Positions 32,583 to 41,973 of a DNA stretch of 52,765 nucleotides are shown here, in pieces. Both the position numbers and the translations under genes were made by a program. This DNA is from an uncultured Bacilli bacterium (GTDB lineage Bacteria > Bacillota_I > Bacilli_A > RF39 > UBA660): the NCBI GenBank assembly GCA_934101225.1, contig CAKOQK010000008.1, forward strand, positions 1 to 52,765, written 5' to 3'. Within the stretch, counting starts at the first letter, position 1; each line of letters begins with the position of its first letter. The notes beneath the pieces were generated by a model. That model saw nothing but the letters and a program-made list of their open reading frames with translations. It was not told where the DNA came from and did no database searches.

Positions 32583-34655
32583 ATGGCAAGAGACGTTTCA
32601 ATAGATAAACTAAGAAATATCGGTATAATGGCTCACATTGATGCCGGTAAAACTACTACAACCGAAAGAATTTTATTCTTAACAGGTATCACTCATAAAA
32701 TAGGTGAAACACATGATGGTGAATCTCAAATGGACTGGATGGCTCAAGAACAAGAAAGAGGTATCACAATTACAAGTGCTGCAACTACTGCACACTGGAA
32801 AGGTTATAGACTTAATATAATCGATACACCAGGACACGTAGACTTTACAATTGAAGTTCAAAGAAGTTTAAGAGTATTAGATGGTGCAATTGCCCTAATC
32901 GATGCTCAAGCTGGTGTAGAACCTCAAACTGAAACAGTTTGGAGACAAGCTAATGAATATAAAGTTCCAAGAATGATTTGTGCTAACAAAATGGAAAAAA
33001 TGGGTGCAGACTATTATTATAGTTTAAAAACTATTAAAGATAGATTAGGCGCTAACGCTGCTGCAATCATGTTACCAATTGGTGCTGAAGATCATTTTAC
33101 TGGTTATATTGATTTAGTTGAAATGAAAGCATATGAGTATGATGGAACTGAACAACAACAAGTTACAGAAATTCCAATTCCTGCTGATATGCAAGATAAA
33201 GCCGAAGAATACAGAACTATTCTATTAGAATCAGTTGTTGAATTTGATGATGCTTTAATGGAAAAATACTTAGAAGGTGGAGAAATTTCTGTAGCTGAAT
33301 TAAAGAGTGCTATTAGAAAAGCAACACTTGCTGTTGAATTCTTCCCTGTATTATGTGCTGATGCCCTAGGAAACAAAGGTACTCATGCGTTATTAGATGC
33401 TGTTATTGATTATTTACCAGCACCTACAGATGTCGAAGCAATTGATTGCGTAGATAAAGATGGAAATGATATTAAGAGACATCCAAGTGATTCTGAACCA
33501 TTTACTGCTCTAGCATTTAAAATTATGACAGACCCATTCGTTGGACGTTTATCATTCTTCAGAGTTTACTCTGGTGTGTTAAAAGCAGGTTCATATGTAC
33601 TTAACTCAACTAAAGGAGTTAAAGAAAGAATTGGACGTATCTTACAAATGCATGCAAATCAACGTAAAGAAATCACTGAAGTTTATGCTGGTGAAATCGC
33701 TGCTGCAGTAGGTTTAAAAAATACTACAACTGCCGATACATTATGTGATGAAAAAGCATTTGCTAAGATGAAAGGTATGGAATTCCCAGAACCAGTTATT
33801 GATATTGCAATTGAAGCTAAATCTAAAAATGATCAAGATAAAATGGCAATTGCTATTCAAAAACTTGTTGAAGAAGACCCTACATTAAGAGTTAAAACTG
33901 ATGTTGAAACAGGTCAAACTGTATTATCAGGTATGGGTGAATTACACTTAGATATCATTATCGATAGAATGAGAAGAGAATTTGGTGTAGAAGTTAACCA
34001 AGGTAGACCACAAGTTGCATACCGTGAAACTATCACAGTTGCTGGAGATTGTGAAGGTAAATATATCAAACAATCAGGTGGACGTGGACAATACGGACAT
34101 GTTTGGGTTAAATTTGAACCAAATCCAGGAAAAGGTTATGAATTTGTTGATGCAATCGTTGGTGGAGTTGTTCCTCGTGAATATATTCCAGTAACAGATA
34201 AAGGATTACAAGAAGCTATGGCCGGTGGTATCCTTGCTGGTTATCCAATGGTTGATGTTAAAGCAACATTATTTGATGGATCATATCATGATGTAGACTC
34301 ATCAGAAATGGCATTCAAAATTGCTGCATCAATGGCATTAAAAGCTGCTAAAGAAAAATGTAAAGCAGTACTTCTAGAACCTATCATGAAAGTAGTAGTT
34401 GATACTCCAGAAGAATACATGGGAAATGTAATGGGAGATTTAACTTCTCGTCGTGGTAGACCACTAGGACAAGAATCAATTGGAAACTCAATTAGAATAA
34501 TTGCTCTTGTTCCATTATCAGAAATGTTTGGTTACATGACTGATTTAAGAAGTAATACACAAGGACGTGCTAACTTCCAAATGGAAAAAGATCATTATGA
34601 AGAAGTTCCAAAATCAATCGCTGAAGAAATCATTAAGAAAAACAGCGTAAACTAA
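32583..34655 (+). CDS. fusA: elongation factor G
   Basis: Translocase GTPase, 690 residues. G1 AHIDAGKTT, G2/G3 RGITITSAA and DTPGHVDF, G4 NKMEKMG (NKxD with Glu), followed by domains II-V. Standard length; single copy in the window. Confidence 0.98.
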   Translation: MARDVSIDKLRNIGIMAHIDAGKTTTTERILFLTGITHKIGETHDGESQMDWMAQEQERGITITSAATTAHWKGYRLNIIDTPGHVDFTIEVQRSLRVLDGAIALIDAQAGVEPQTETVWRQANEYKVPRMICANKMEKMGADYYYSLKTIKDRLGANAAAIMLPIGAEDHFTGYIDLVEMKAYEYDGTEQQQVTEIPIPADMQDKAEEYRTILLESVVEFDDALMEKYLEGGEISVAELKSAIRKATLAVEFFPVLCADALGNKGTHALLDAVIDYLPAPTDVEAIDCVDKDGNDIKRHPSDSEPFTALAFKIMTDPFVGRLSFFRVYSGVLKAGSYVLNSTKGVKERIGRILQMHANQRKEITEVYAGEIAAAVGLKNTTTADTLCDEKAFAKMKGMEFPEPVIDIAIEAKSKNDQDKMAIAIQKLVEEDPTLRVKTDVETGQTVLSGMGELHLDIIIDRMRREFGVEVNQGRPQVAYRETITVAGDCEGKYIKQSGGRGQYGHVWVKFEPNPGKGYEFVDAIVGGVVPREYIPVTDKGLQEAMAGGILAGYPMVDVKATLFDGSYHDVDSSEMAFKIAASMALKAAKEKCKAVLLEPIMKVVVDTPEEYMGNVMGDLTSRRGRPLGQESIGNSIRIIALVPLSEMFGYMTDLRSNTQGRANFQMEKDHYEEVPKSIAEEIIKKNSVN

Positions 34656-34666
34656 TTGAATAATAC

Positions 34667-34695
34667 TTGAATAAAGTTCAAGAATTAGATAAAAT
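34667..34695 (+). promoter_or_regulatory. promoter of tuf
   Basis: TTGAAT, 17 bp, TAAAAT in the 78-base gap between fusA and tuf, so tuf has its own promoter besides read-through. Confidence 0.75.
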
Positions 34696-34733
34696 AATTT
34701 TATAGAAAGAAAAGAAATAGGAGGAAAAATAAA

Positions 34734-35915
34734 ATGGCAAAAGAAAAATTTGATCGTAGTAAACCACATGTTAATATTGGTACTATTGGACACGTAGACC
34801 ATGGTAAAACAACATTAACAGCTGCAATTACAAAGGTTTTACATGACGAAGGAAAAGCAGACTTTGTTGATTATGCAAATATCGATAAAGCCCCTGAAGA
34901 AAGAGAAAGAGGTATTACTATTAATACTGCTCACGTTGAGTATGAAACTGACAAACGTCATTATGCTCACGTAGACTGCCCAGGACATGCTGACTATGTT
35001 AAGAACATGATCACTGGTGCTGCACAAATGGATGGAGCTATCTTAGTTGTTTCAGCTGCAGATGGTCCTATGCCACAAACTAGAGAACATATCTTACTTG
35101 CTCGTCAAGTTGGAGTTCCAAGAATCGTAGTATTCATGAACAAATGTGATCAAGTTGATGATCCAGAATTACTAGATTTAGTAGAAATGGAAATTAGAGA
35201 ATTATTAGGAGAATATGGTTTTGATTCAGAATGCCCTATTATTAGAGGATCTGCATTAAAAGCATTAGAAGGAGATCCAGCAAGCGTTCAAGCTATCAAA
35301 GACTTAATGGCTGCTGTTGATGATTATATCCCAACTCCTGATAGAGATACTGATAAACCTTTCTTAATGAGTATTGAAGACGTATTTACAATTTCAGGAC
35401 GTGGTACAGTTGTTACTGGACGTGTTGAAAGAGGTAGATTAAATCTTAACGACGAAGTTGAAATCGTTGGATTAAAAGATACAAGAAAGACAGTTGTTAC
35501 TGGTATCGAAATGTTCAGAAAATCTTTAGATTATGCTGAAGCTGGAGATAACGCTGGAGTTTTACTTCGTGGTATCAATAGAGAAGATGTTGAACGTGGA
35601 CAAGTTTTAGCTAAACCAGGTTCAGTACATCCTCATAAAAAATTCAAAGCATCTGTATATGTATTATCTAAAGAAGAAGGTGGACGTCATACTCCATTCT
35701 TCTCAAACTACAGACCACAATTCTACTTCAGAACTACTGATGTTACTGGTGTAATTGAACTTCCTCAAGGAGTTGAAATGGTTATGCCTGGTGATAATGT
35801 AGAAATGACAGTTGAATTAATTGCTAACGTTGCCTTAGAAAACGGAACTAAGTTCTCAATTCGTGAAGGTGGACGTACAGTTGGTGCTGGTACAGTTACT
35901 GAAATCATTGAATAA
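34734..35915 (+). CDS. tuf: elongation factor Tu
   Basis: Carries aminoacyl-tRNA to the ribosome. 393 residues: G1 GHVDHGKTT, RGITINTAHVEYE, DCPGHADY, NKCDQVDD, then beta-barrel domains II and III. AGGAGG start site. Confidence 0.99.
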   Translation: MAKEKFDRSKPHVNIGTIGHVDHGKTTLTAAITKVLHDEGKADFVDYANIDKAPEERERGITINTAHVEYETDKRHYAHVDCPGHADYVKNMITGAAQMDGAILVVSAADGPMPQTREHILLARQVGVPRIVVFMNKCDQVDDPELLDLVEMEIRELLGEYGFDSECPIIRGSALKALEGDPASVQAIKDLMAAVDDYIPTPDRDTDKPFLMSIEDVFTISGRGTVVTGRVERGRLNLNDEVEIVGLKDTRKTVVTGIEMFRKSLDYAEAGDNAGVLLRGINREDVERGQVLAKPGSVHPHKKFKASVYVLSKEEGGRHTPFFSNYRPQFYFRTTDVTGVIELPQGVEMVMPGDNVEMTVELIANVALENGTKFSIREGGRTVGAGTVTEIIE

Positions 35916-35923
35916 TAATATTT

Positions 35924-35947
35924 AAAACACCTTTGGGTGTTTTTTTC
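35924..35947 (+). terminator. terminator of the str operon
   Basis: AAAACACC-TTTG-GGTGTTTT, T run. Confidence 0.92.
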
Positions 35948-35994
35948 TTTACTATAATTCAAAAAAATAGTAATATTATAATAAGGTGTATCAA

Positions 35995-36900
35995 ATGAAA
36001 AGTTTTAAATTATTTCATAAAAAAATAAGTATTATTAATGAAGTAGAAAGAAAAAATTTTTTAATCAGACTTATATTTTTTACTTTAGCATCATTTTTAT
36101 ATGGAATAATTTACAATACCTTTTTAGTTCCAAACAACATTGTTATTGGAGGAATGAGTGGTTTAGCAATTGTAATTAAAGAAATAACTGGATTAACAAC
36201 AACCGTATTTATTAATATAAGCACACTTATATTAGTAATAATATCTTATTTTATTCTAGGTAAAGATAAGGCTATATATACTATAGTTGGCGCAGCAATA
36301 TATACCCTATTACTCTCATTTACTAGTACATTTTCATATAACTTACAAGGATATTTAAAAAATGAATTTTTAATTGTTTTAGTATCCTCAATATCAATTG
36401 GAATAGCTAATGGCATTATATATCGATCTGGTTTTAATACAGGTGGCTCAGATATATTAGCATCTATCTTAAATAAGTATTTTAAAATCCCTATTGGACA
36501 GTGCAATAGTATTATTAACACATTTATTATAATGAGTGGTGCCTTCCTGTTTGGTATAACCAAAACAATATATGCTATCTTTATTCTAACCGTATCATCA
36601 AAAATAATTGATCTAGTTATGCTAGGAGTAAATGATAGTAAAATGATATATATTAAAAGTAAAAACTGGAAAAATTTAGAAAAATATATTGTTAACGATT
36701 TAAAATTAGGCGTAACCGAAATTGGCAATAAAGGTGGAATATTTATTGATAAAGAGCCTACATTATTAGTTATTCTACCATTTGATGAATATTACAATTT
36801 TAAATATCACATCTTAAAATATGATAGTAAAGCATTTATTGCCGCCCATGATTGCTATGCCATTCAAAATGGTTATAGTAAGAAGATATTGCCATTTTAA
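35995..36900 (+). CDS. YitT family membrane protein (DUF161 + DUF2179)
   Basis: 301 residues: short cytoplasmic start, about five membrane helices (second one ending in FLVPNNIVIGGMSGLAIVI, the family hallmark; GGSDILASILNKYFKIPIGQ), and a C-terminal DUF2179 domain (MIYIKSKNWKNLEKYIVNDL, GNKGGIFI). ATG 35995 is preferred to GTG 35986, because the GTG is part of the ribosome site AAGGTG. It is closer to textbook YitT than the copy at 1423-2265. Confidence 0.92.
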   Translation: MKSFKLFHKKISIINEVERKNFLIRLIFFTLASFLYGIIYNTFLVPNNIVIGGMSGLAIVIKEITGLTTTVFINISTLILVIISYFILGKDKAIYTIVGAAIYTLLLSFTSTFSYNLQGYLKNEFLIVLVSSISIGIANGIIYRSGFNTGGSDILASILNKYFKIPIGQCNSIINTFIIMSGAFLFGITKTIYAIFILTVSSKIIDLVMLGVNDSKMIYIKSKNWKNLEKYIVNDLKLGVTEIGNKGGIFIDKEPTLLVILPFDEYYNFKYHILKYDSKAFIAAHDCYAIQNGYSKKILPF

Positions 36901-36945
36901 TCACAATTAGGTATAATAAACTACGTTAAAAAAGGAGTAATGAAA

Positions 36946-37944
36946 GTGGAAACATTAGAAACTTTAGATGAAAATATTGAAACATTAACAACTAAAACAA
37001 ATAATAATGAACAAAAAAATAATGAAACTAATCAAGAAAATAAAATAAGCGTACTTGAAAGATATGGGGAAGATTTAACCAAAAAAGAATATATTACTAA
37101 TCCATCAATTGGAAGAGATAAAGAAATTAATGAAATGATTTTAGCCCTAATTACTCCTGATAAAGCCGCATTATTAACAGGTAAACCAGGTATAGGTAAA
37201 ACCGCTTTAGTAGAAGGACTTGCCTATCGCATCCAAAAAGGAGATATTCCAAATGCTTTAAAAGGATGGAGTATTATTAAAATAAACATTACATCTCTTT
37301 TAGGTAGTACAACTGAAAATGGTAATACCGATGCTAGATTAGAAATATTACTTAATGAATTAAAAACTAAAACAAATACTATTCTTTTTATTGATGAAGT
37401 TCACTTATTAGTAAATAAAAATCCAAATAACAATATCGATTTTGCTAATATGTTAAAACCATTCTTAGATCGTGGAACAATTAAAATGATAGGAGCAACA
37501 ACAACCGAAGAATATGAAGCATACATCCTAAGAGATAGAGCATTTCTTCGTAGATTTATTAAAATAGATATTGCAGAAAGTGATCCTGAAACAGTTGTAA
37601 AAATTCTTATGGGAACATATCCTAAATTCGAAAAGAAAATGGGTGTAAAACTTGCTTATACAGATTTCCAAAAAGAAAAAATATTCGCATTTTTAGTAGA
37701 CATGACAAGTGAATATAAAAGAGTATACGAAATTTCTAGTAGATATCCAGATATAACTTTGACACTACTTGCTAATGCTTTTAGTTACGCTGTGTTCGAA
37801 AACTCACCCGAAGTAAGAATTAAACATATTTATGAAGCAGTTAAAAATGCTAAAAATATCTATCCTGATAGTTTAAAGAAAGAAATTGAAAAATTTAAAG
37901 TACAATTTAAAGATATGTTAGAACAAGAAAATGTTGAAATCTAA
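36946..37944 (+). CDS. stand-alone Clp-type AAA ATPase module
   Basis: 333 residues equal to the first AAA module of ClpA/ClpB/ClpC: SIGRDKEINEMILAL, Walker A TGKPGIGKTALVEGLA, pore and Walker B ILFIDEVHLL, sensor IKMIGATTTEEY, arginine finger RDRAFLRRF. The N-terminal Clp_N repeats are replaced by a short Thr/Asn/Glu-rich leader, and the second AAA module, with any ClpP loop, is absent. No frameshift or stop explains this; the frame ends cleanly with a terminator. GTG 36946 is eight bases after GGAG; the ATG at 36940 is only two bases away. Own promoter (TATAAT 36912-36917). Function unknown; a disaggregase or complex-remodelling ATPase is the guess. Confidence 0.88.
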   Translation: METLETLDENIETLTTKTNNNEQKNNETNQENKISVLERYGEDLTKKEYITNPSIGRDKEINEMILALITPDKAALLTGKPGIGKTALVEGLAYRIQKGDIPNALKGWSIIKINITSLLGSTTENGNTDARLEILLNELKTKTNTILFIDEVHLLVNKNPNNNIDFANMLKPFLDRGTIKMIGATTTEEYEAYILRDRAFLRRFIKIDIAESDPETVVKILMGTYPKFEKKMGVKLAYTDFQKEKIFAFLVDMTSEYKRVYEISSRYPDITLTLLANAFSYAVFENSPEVRIKHIYEAVKNAKNIYPDSLKKEIEKFKVQFKDMLEQENVEI

Positions 37945-37956
37945 CAAGTTATTAAC

Positions 37957-37983
37957 AAAGAATTATACACAATAATTCTTTTT
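37957..37983 (+). terminator. terminator after the AAA gene
   Basis: AAAGAATTAT/ATAATTCTTT, loop ACACA, short T tail. Confidence 0.7.
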
Positions 37984-38031
37984 ATTTTATCTATAAAATG
38001 ATATACTTGTGTATAGTAAAAAGGAGTTAAA

Positions 38032-38784
38032 ATGATTGAAATAAAAAACGTAACTAAAAGTTTTCAAAAGAAAAATAATCAAAATAAAATAGAAACATTT
38101 CTTGCTGATAATAATATCTCATTTACTGCCATGGAAGGAGAAGTTTTAGGTATTCTAGGGCCAAATGGAGCAGGTAAAACAACATTACTTAGAATGATAT
38201 CAGGTATTATGAAACCAGATAGCGGTGAGATTCTAGTTGACAACATGAACTATCAAAAAAATAATGAAACAATTAAGAAAAATATCGCCTTCATGTCGGG
38301 AAATACTAAATTATATAAAGATATATCTCCATACGAATTATTAAAAATGTGCGGTGAATATTATGAAGTTCCTAAAGATAAATTAGAAAAAATCATAAAT
38401 GATATTATTAAAAGATTTAATATGGAATCATTCGCTTATCAAAGAATTGAAAGTTTATCTACTGGTCAGTACCAAAGAACCTGTATTGCTCGTTGCCTAG
38501 TTCATAATCCCAAATATTATATCTTAGATGAAGCAACAAGTGGGTTAGATGTTATTTCTAGTAAAACAATTTTAGATTTTATTAACGAAGAAAAAACTAA
38601 AGGCAAATGCATATTATATTCAACTCATTACATGGAAGAAGCAGAAAACATCTGTGATAAACTATTACTTATTAATAAAGGTAAAGTTATTGCCTACGGA
38701 AAAAGTGAAGAAATTTTAAAAAATACTAATACAACCAACATTAGAGATGCCTTTTTAAAATTAATAGGAGAAGATAATGAATAA
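38032..38784 (+). CDS. natA: ABC transporter ATP-binding protein, NatA-like
   Basis: 250 residues: Walker A GPNGAGKTT, signature LSTGQYQRTCIAR, Walker B YYILDEATSGLD, switch His TH in STHYMEEAE. The pair with an ABC-2 permease below matches NatAB, the sodium-extruding exporter of Bacillus, or a general drug/peptide exporter. Overlaps the permease by eight bases. Confidence 0.88.
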   Translation: MIEIKNVTKSFQKKNNQNKIETFLADNNISFTAMEGEVLGILGPNGAGKTTLLRMISGIMKPDSGEILVDNMNYQKNNETIKKNIAFMSGNTKLYKDISPYELLKMCGEYYEVPKDKLEKIINDIIKRFNMESFAYQRIESLSTGQYQRTCIARCLVHNPKYYILDEATSGLDVISSKTILDFINEEKTKGKCILYSTHYMEEAENICDKLLLINKGKVIAYGKSEEILKNTNTTNIRDAFLKLIGEDNE

Positions 38785-39922
38785 TATAAAAATAACAATA
38801 AAAAAAGAACTTCGTTCTATCGTTAGAGATAAAAAAACATTTATAACCTTACTTGCTATGCCTATAATAGGAATGTTTTTTGTCATCGTTTATGGTGTTA
38901 TGATGGATCAAAGTCAAGTATCAGAACCATTTAAAATTGGTGTGGATTTTGAACTAAATACTATCGAATATATTGTAAGTAGCGAGTATCAATTAGAAAC
39001 AGTCAAATATGATAATTTGGGTGAAATGGAAAAGTCCTATAAAGATAAAGATATAAATGCTTACATAGATTATAATGAAGAAGAAAAAAAGTATTATTTT
39101 TATACTGATAACAGTCAAGATGGTTATCAACTTCAAAATTTAATTAGAGGTTACTTTGAATCATTAAAAAACAATGAACTAATAACATACGTTGCTGGAG
39201 AAGGTATTGATTATGAAGAAATAACTGCCAAATATAATTATGAATTCAAAGAATTAGAAGGAAGTGACTTTTTTCTAACAACAATTTATTCAAGTCTATT
39301 TATGCTAATATTTTCCGGCATTGTAGCAACCGCTCAATCAATGGCTATTTCAACTACAGTTGCTGAAAAAGAAAGTGGAACTCTAGAAACTATATTAAGT
39401 TTTCCTATATCTAAAAAAGCATTAATATTAGGTAAATACATTGCTAATTTTATTGCAAGTGCATTAGCATCTATAATTGAATTTTTTTCCATTATATTAA
39501 CATTGGCTATTTCAACTCACTACTTTGAATCGTTTAATACTTTAAATGTTTCCATATCAGCTAAAAGTATTTTAATCGGATTATGTATTAGTTTAGCAGC
39601 ATCACTTGTAATTTCCGCTCTTGCGACAATCTTAGTTGCTAACACTAAAACCTCAAAAGAAGCTGGAATAAAAATCGCTTTTCTACAATATATAACTATG
39701 ATACCTTTATTTACAAACATCTTAAGTATTTCAACTGATAGTTTAATTTACTATGCAATTCCAATTGTCAACTGTGTTCAAATTCTTATGGATATATTCT
39801 CAAATAACTTTAATACTTTAAATATTTTAATGACAATCATAAGTACACTCATATTATCTGTCATAACTGTATTTCTAATAATAAAAAAATATAATCAAGA
39901 GAAGGTGTTGTTCGGTGACTAA
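38777..39922 (+). CDS. natB: ABC-2 type permease, NatB-like
   Basis: 381 residues: one N-terminal helix (FITLLAMPIIGMFFVIVYG), a large extracellular domain (about 45-165), then five membrane helices with the family motif VAEKESGTLETILSFPISKKALILGKY. It overlaps the ATPase and, by eight bases, the peptidase that follows. Confidence 0.88.
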   Translation: MNNIKITIKKELRSIVRDKKTFITLLAMPIIGMFFVIVYGVMMDQSQVSEPFKIGVDFELNTIEYIVSSEYQLETVKYDNLGEMEKSYKDKDINAYIDYNEEEKKYYFYTDNSQDGYQLQNLIRGYFESLKNNELITYVAGEGIDYEEITAKYNYEFKELEGSDFFLTTIYSSLFMLIFSGIVATAQSMAISTTVAEKESGTLETILSFPISKKALILGKYIANFIASALASIIEFFSIILTLAISTHYFESFNTLNVSISAKSILIGLCISLAASLVISALATILVANTKTSKEAGIKIAFLQYITMIPLFTNILSISTDSLIYYAIPIVNCVQILMDIFSNNFNTLNILMTIISTLILSVITVFLIIKKYNQEKVLFGD

Positions 39923-41849
39923 AAATAAAACAAAAAATTATATTCTATATGCAATAATATTTGTTATTGCTATAATAGCTGCCTTTATTTACTTAAATAA
40001 AAATTATATTGATAATTATTATGAATACATAAATAAAGAAACAATCAAAGATAAAGAAGATGGTTGGTCATATATTGATGATATAAACAAAGAAATATCA
40101 AATGATGCGAACAACATTGTAAAGGAAATAATAAATAACCCAACTACGAGTGAAGAAAAAAATATTAAAGAATTCTATAATGAATATCTAAATATTGAAT
40201 TTCGTAACAAGAATGGATTAAAAGATTTAGAGCCATATATAGATAAAATTAATAAAACAACAAATATTAACGACTTTATTACTGAAGCAATAAAACTAGA
40301 AAAAGAACTAAGTATTGAATTATTAATGTCTAAATCAATCATGAAAGATTTTAAAACTGGAAAGAACATTTTATATATAACAACAATTCCTATGGATTAT
40401 GGTTACTCATCAGATTATTATAGTAACGAAACATTAACAACTGTAAAAAATAATTTTAAATTATATAATAACAAACTATTAAGAGAATATGGTTATACTG
40501 CTGGAGAAGCCCTAGATATAACTAAACAAATCGATGACTTCTATACAAATCTAGCTAATAATTCATTAAAACAAGATGATTTATTAAATACTGAAAAATA
40601 CTATAATATTATTGATAAATCAGCGTTAAGTAAAATTTATACTAATTTAGATATTAACAAATATTTTAATGAATTAGGACTATCTAAAATAGATAAACTA
40701 AGCCTAGTTGATGAAAAATCATATCAAGAATTAAATAAATATTTAACAAATAGTAATCTTTCTTTATGGAAAAATATAGCAACAATAAAAATACTTCAAA
40801 CATATGCTGAATATACAACTGAAAATTATGAAACAATATTTACCAAACTAAATAAAAATTTATTAGGTAAAGAATATACTAGAGAAGAAACAGCTTATGA
40901 TTTAATTAAACAAATATACCCAAATGAGATTTCCAAAAATTATAATAACAAATATTTAAACAATGATACTAAAAATTATATCTCTAATCTTACAAATGAA
41001 ATAATAAAAGAATATGAAGATATGATAAATACATCTTGGATGGATAATGAAACAAAAAGTAAGGCTGTAACTAAACTAAACAATATTAAAATAAATATTG
41101 GTACAAACTATATTAAAGATTTTTCTTCATACTATGATTTTGATAGTAATATTTCATTAGTAAAAAATATTATTAATCTTAACAAAGTAGTGAGAACTGC
41201 ATCATACGAAATGTTAGATACAACTACTACAACTAATGCTCTACCAGATTATACATTTAATGCCTATTATGATGTTACATCAAACTCAATTAATATTTTA
41301 ACTGGAAGCACTAAAGTAATTAAAGATATTAACAATAAATATGAAAATCTTGGAAGTATTGGTTTCATAATAGCACATGAAATATCCCATGCATTTGATA
41401 ATAATGGTTCAAAATTTGATGAAAATGGCTTTCTTAGTAATTGGTACACCACAGCAAGTCAAGATAAATACCAAGAAATTCAAAATAAAGTTATAGATTA
41501 CTACAACAACTACGAAATTATTCATAATGTTTCTAATAATGGAACTCGTACAATTGGCGAAAACATTGCTGATTTAGGCGCTATGGAATGCATTACAAAT
41601 ATCTTAATAAAAAATAATGCAAAAAAAGAAGATTATCAAACAACCTACGAATCATTTGCTAAAGTTTGGGCTAATAATTATAGTAAAAGCACTAAAGTAT
41701 TACAAAGTTTAATTGATACTCATTCACCTAATGAAATAAGAGTAAACGGAGTATTATCATCAACAAATAAATTTTATGAAACATATAAAATAGATTCAAA
41801 AGATTTAATGTATATTGAATCAGAAAAAAGAGTTAACATTTGGTCTTAA
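39915..41849 (+). CDS. M13 family metallopeptidase (PepO/neprilysin-like), membrane anchored
   Basis: 644 residues: N-terminal anchor (about 8-26) and an extracellular M13 body. The zinc site is complete: HEISH (IIAHEISHAFDN) and the downstream ENIADLGAM (ExxxD); the NAYYDVTSNSINILTG region corresponds to the substrate cleft NAFY. Neprilysin-type enzymes cut small peptides. Co-translated with the exporter (GTG start, GAGAAGG upstream), so the three genes probably form one peptide-export or peptide-defence unit; that link is inference. Confidence 0.9.
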   Translation: MTKNKTKNYILYAIIFVIAIIAAFIYLNKNYIDNYYEYINKETIKDKEDGWSYIDDINKEISNDANNIVKEIINNPTTSEEKNIKEFYNEYLNIEFRNKNGLKDLEPYIDKINKTTNINDFITEAIKLEKELSIELLMSKSIMKDFKTGKNILYITTIPMDYGYSSDYYSNETLTTVKNNFKLYNNKLLREYGYTAGEALDITKQIDDFYTNLANNSLKQDDLLNTEKYYNIIDKSALSKIYTNLDINKYFNELGLSKIDKLSLVDEKSYQELNKYLTNSNLSLWKNIATIKILQTYAEYTTENYETIFTKLNKNLLGKEYTREETAYDLIKQIYPNEISKNYNNKYLNNDTKNYISNLTNEIIKEYEDMINTSWMDNETKSKAVTKLNNIKINIGTNYIKDFSSYYDFDSNISLVKNIINLNKVVRTASYEMLDTTTTTNALPDYTFNAYYDVTSNSINILTGSTKVIKDINNKYENLGSIGFIIAHEISHAFDNNGSKFDENGFLSNWYTTASQDKYQEIQNKVIDYYNNYEIIHNVSNNGTRTIGENIADLGAMECITNILIKNNAKKEDYQTTYESFAKVWANNYSKSTKVLQSLIDTHSPNEIRVNGVLSSTNKFYETYKIDSKDLMYIESEKRVNIWS

Positions 41850-41863
41850 GTTAACTCTTTTAA
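41826..41863 (+). terminator. terminator of the natAB-peptidase operon
   Basis: Perfect 12-base stem AAAAGAGTTAAC/GTTAACTCTTTT. The left arm lies in the last codons of the peptidase gene. Tail TTTTAAT. Confidence 0.85.
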
Positions 41864-41912
41864 TATTATCTAATTTTACGATTATTAAAAAATAAAATTG
41901 TATCAATATCAA

Positions 41913-41941
41913 TTGAAAAATTTATTCATTTTAGATAAAAT
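41913..41941 (+). promoter_or_regulatory. promoter of the six-gene radical-SAM/ATP-grasp operon
   Basis: TTGAAA, 17 bp, TAAAAT, 27 bases before the AAGGAGAG ribosome site. No further promoter is obvious before the operon end at 47777. Confidence 0.75.
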
Positions 41942-41973
41942 ATTTTAATAACGAGACAATTAAGGAGAGAAAT

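Noticed and set aside
36246..36728. 160-codon minus-strand frame opposite the second YitT gene
   Set aside because: No ribosome site, wholly inside a well-recognised gene on the other strand, and of the hydrophobic composition expected from antisense of membrane helices.
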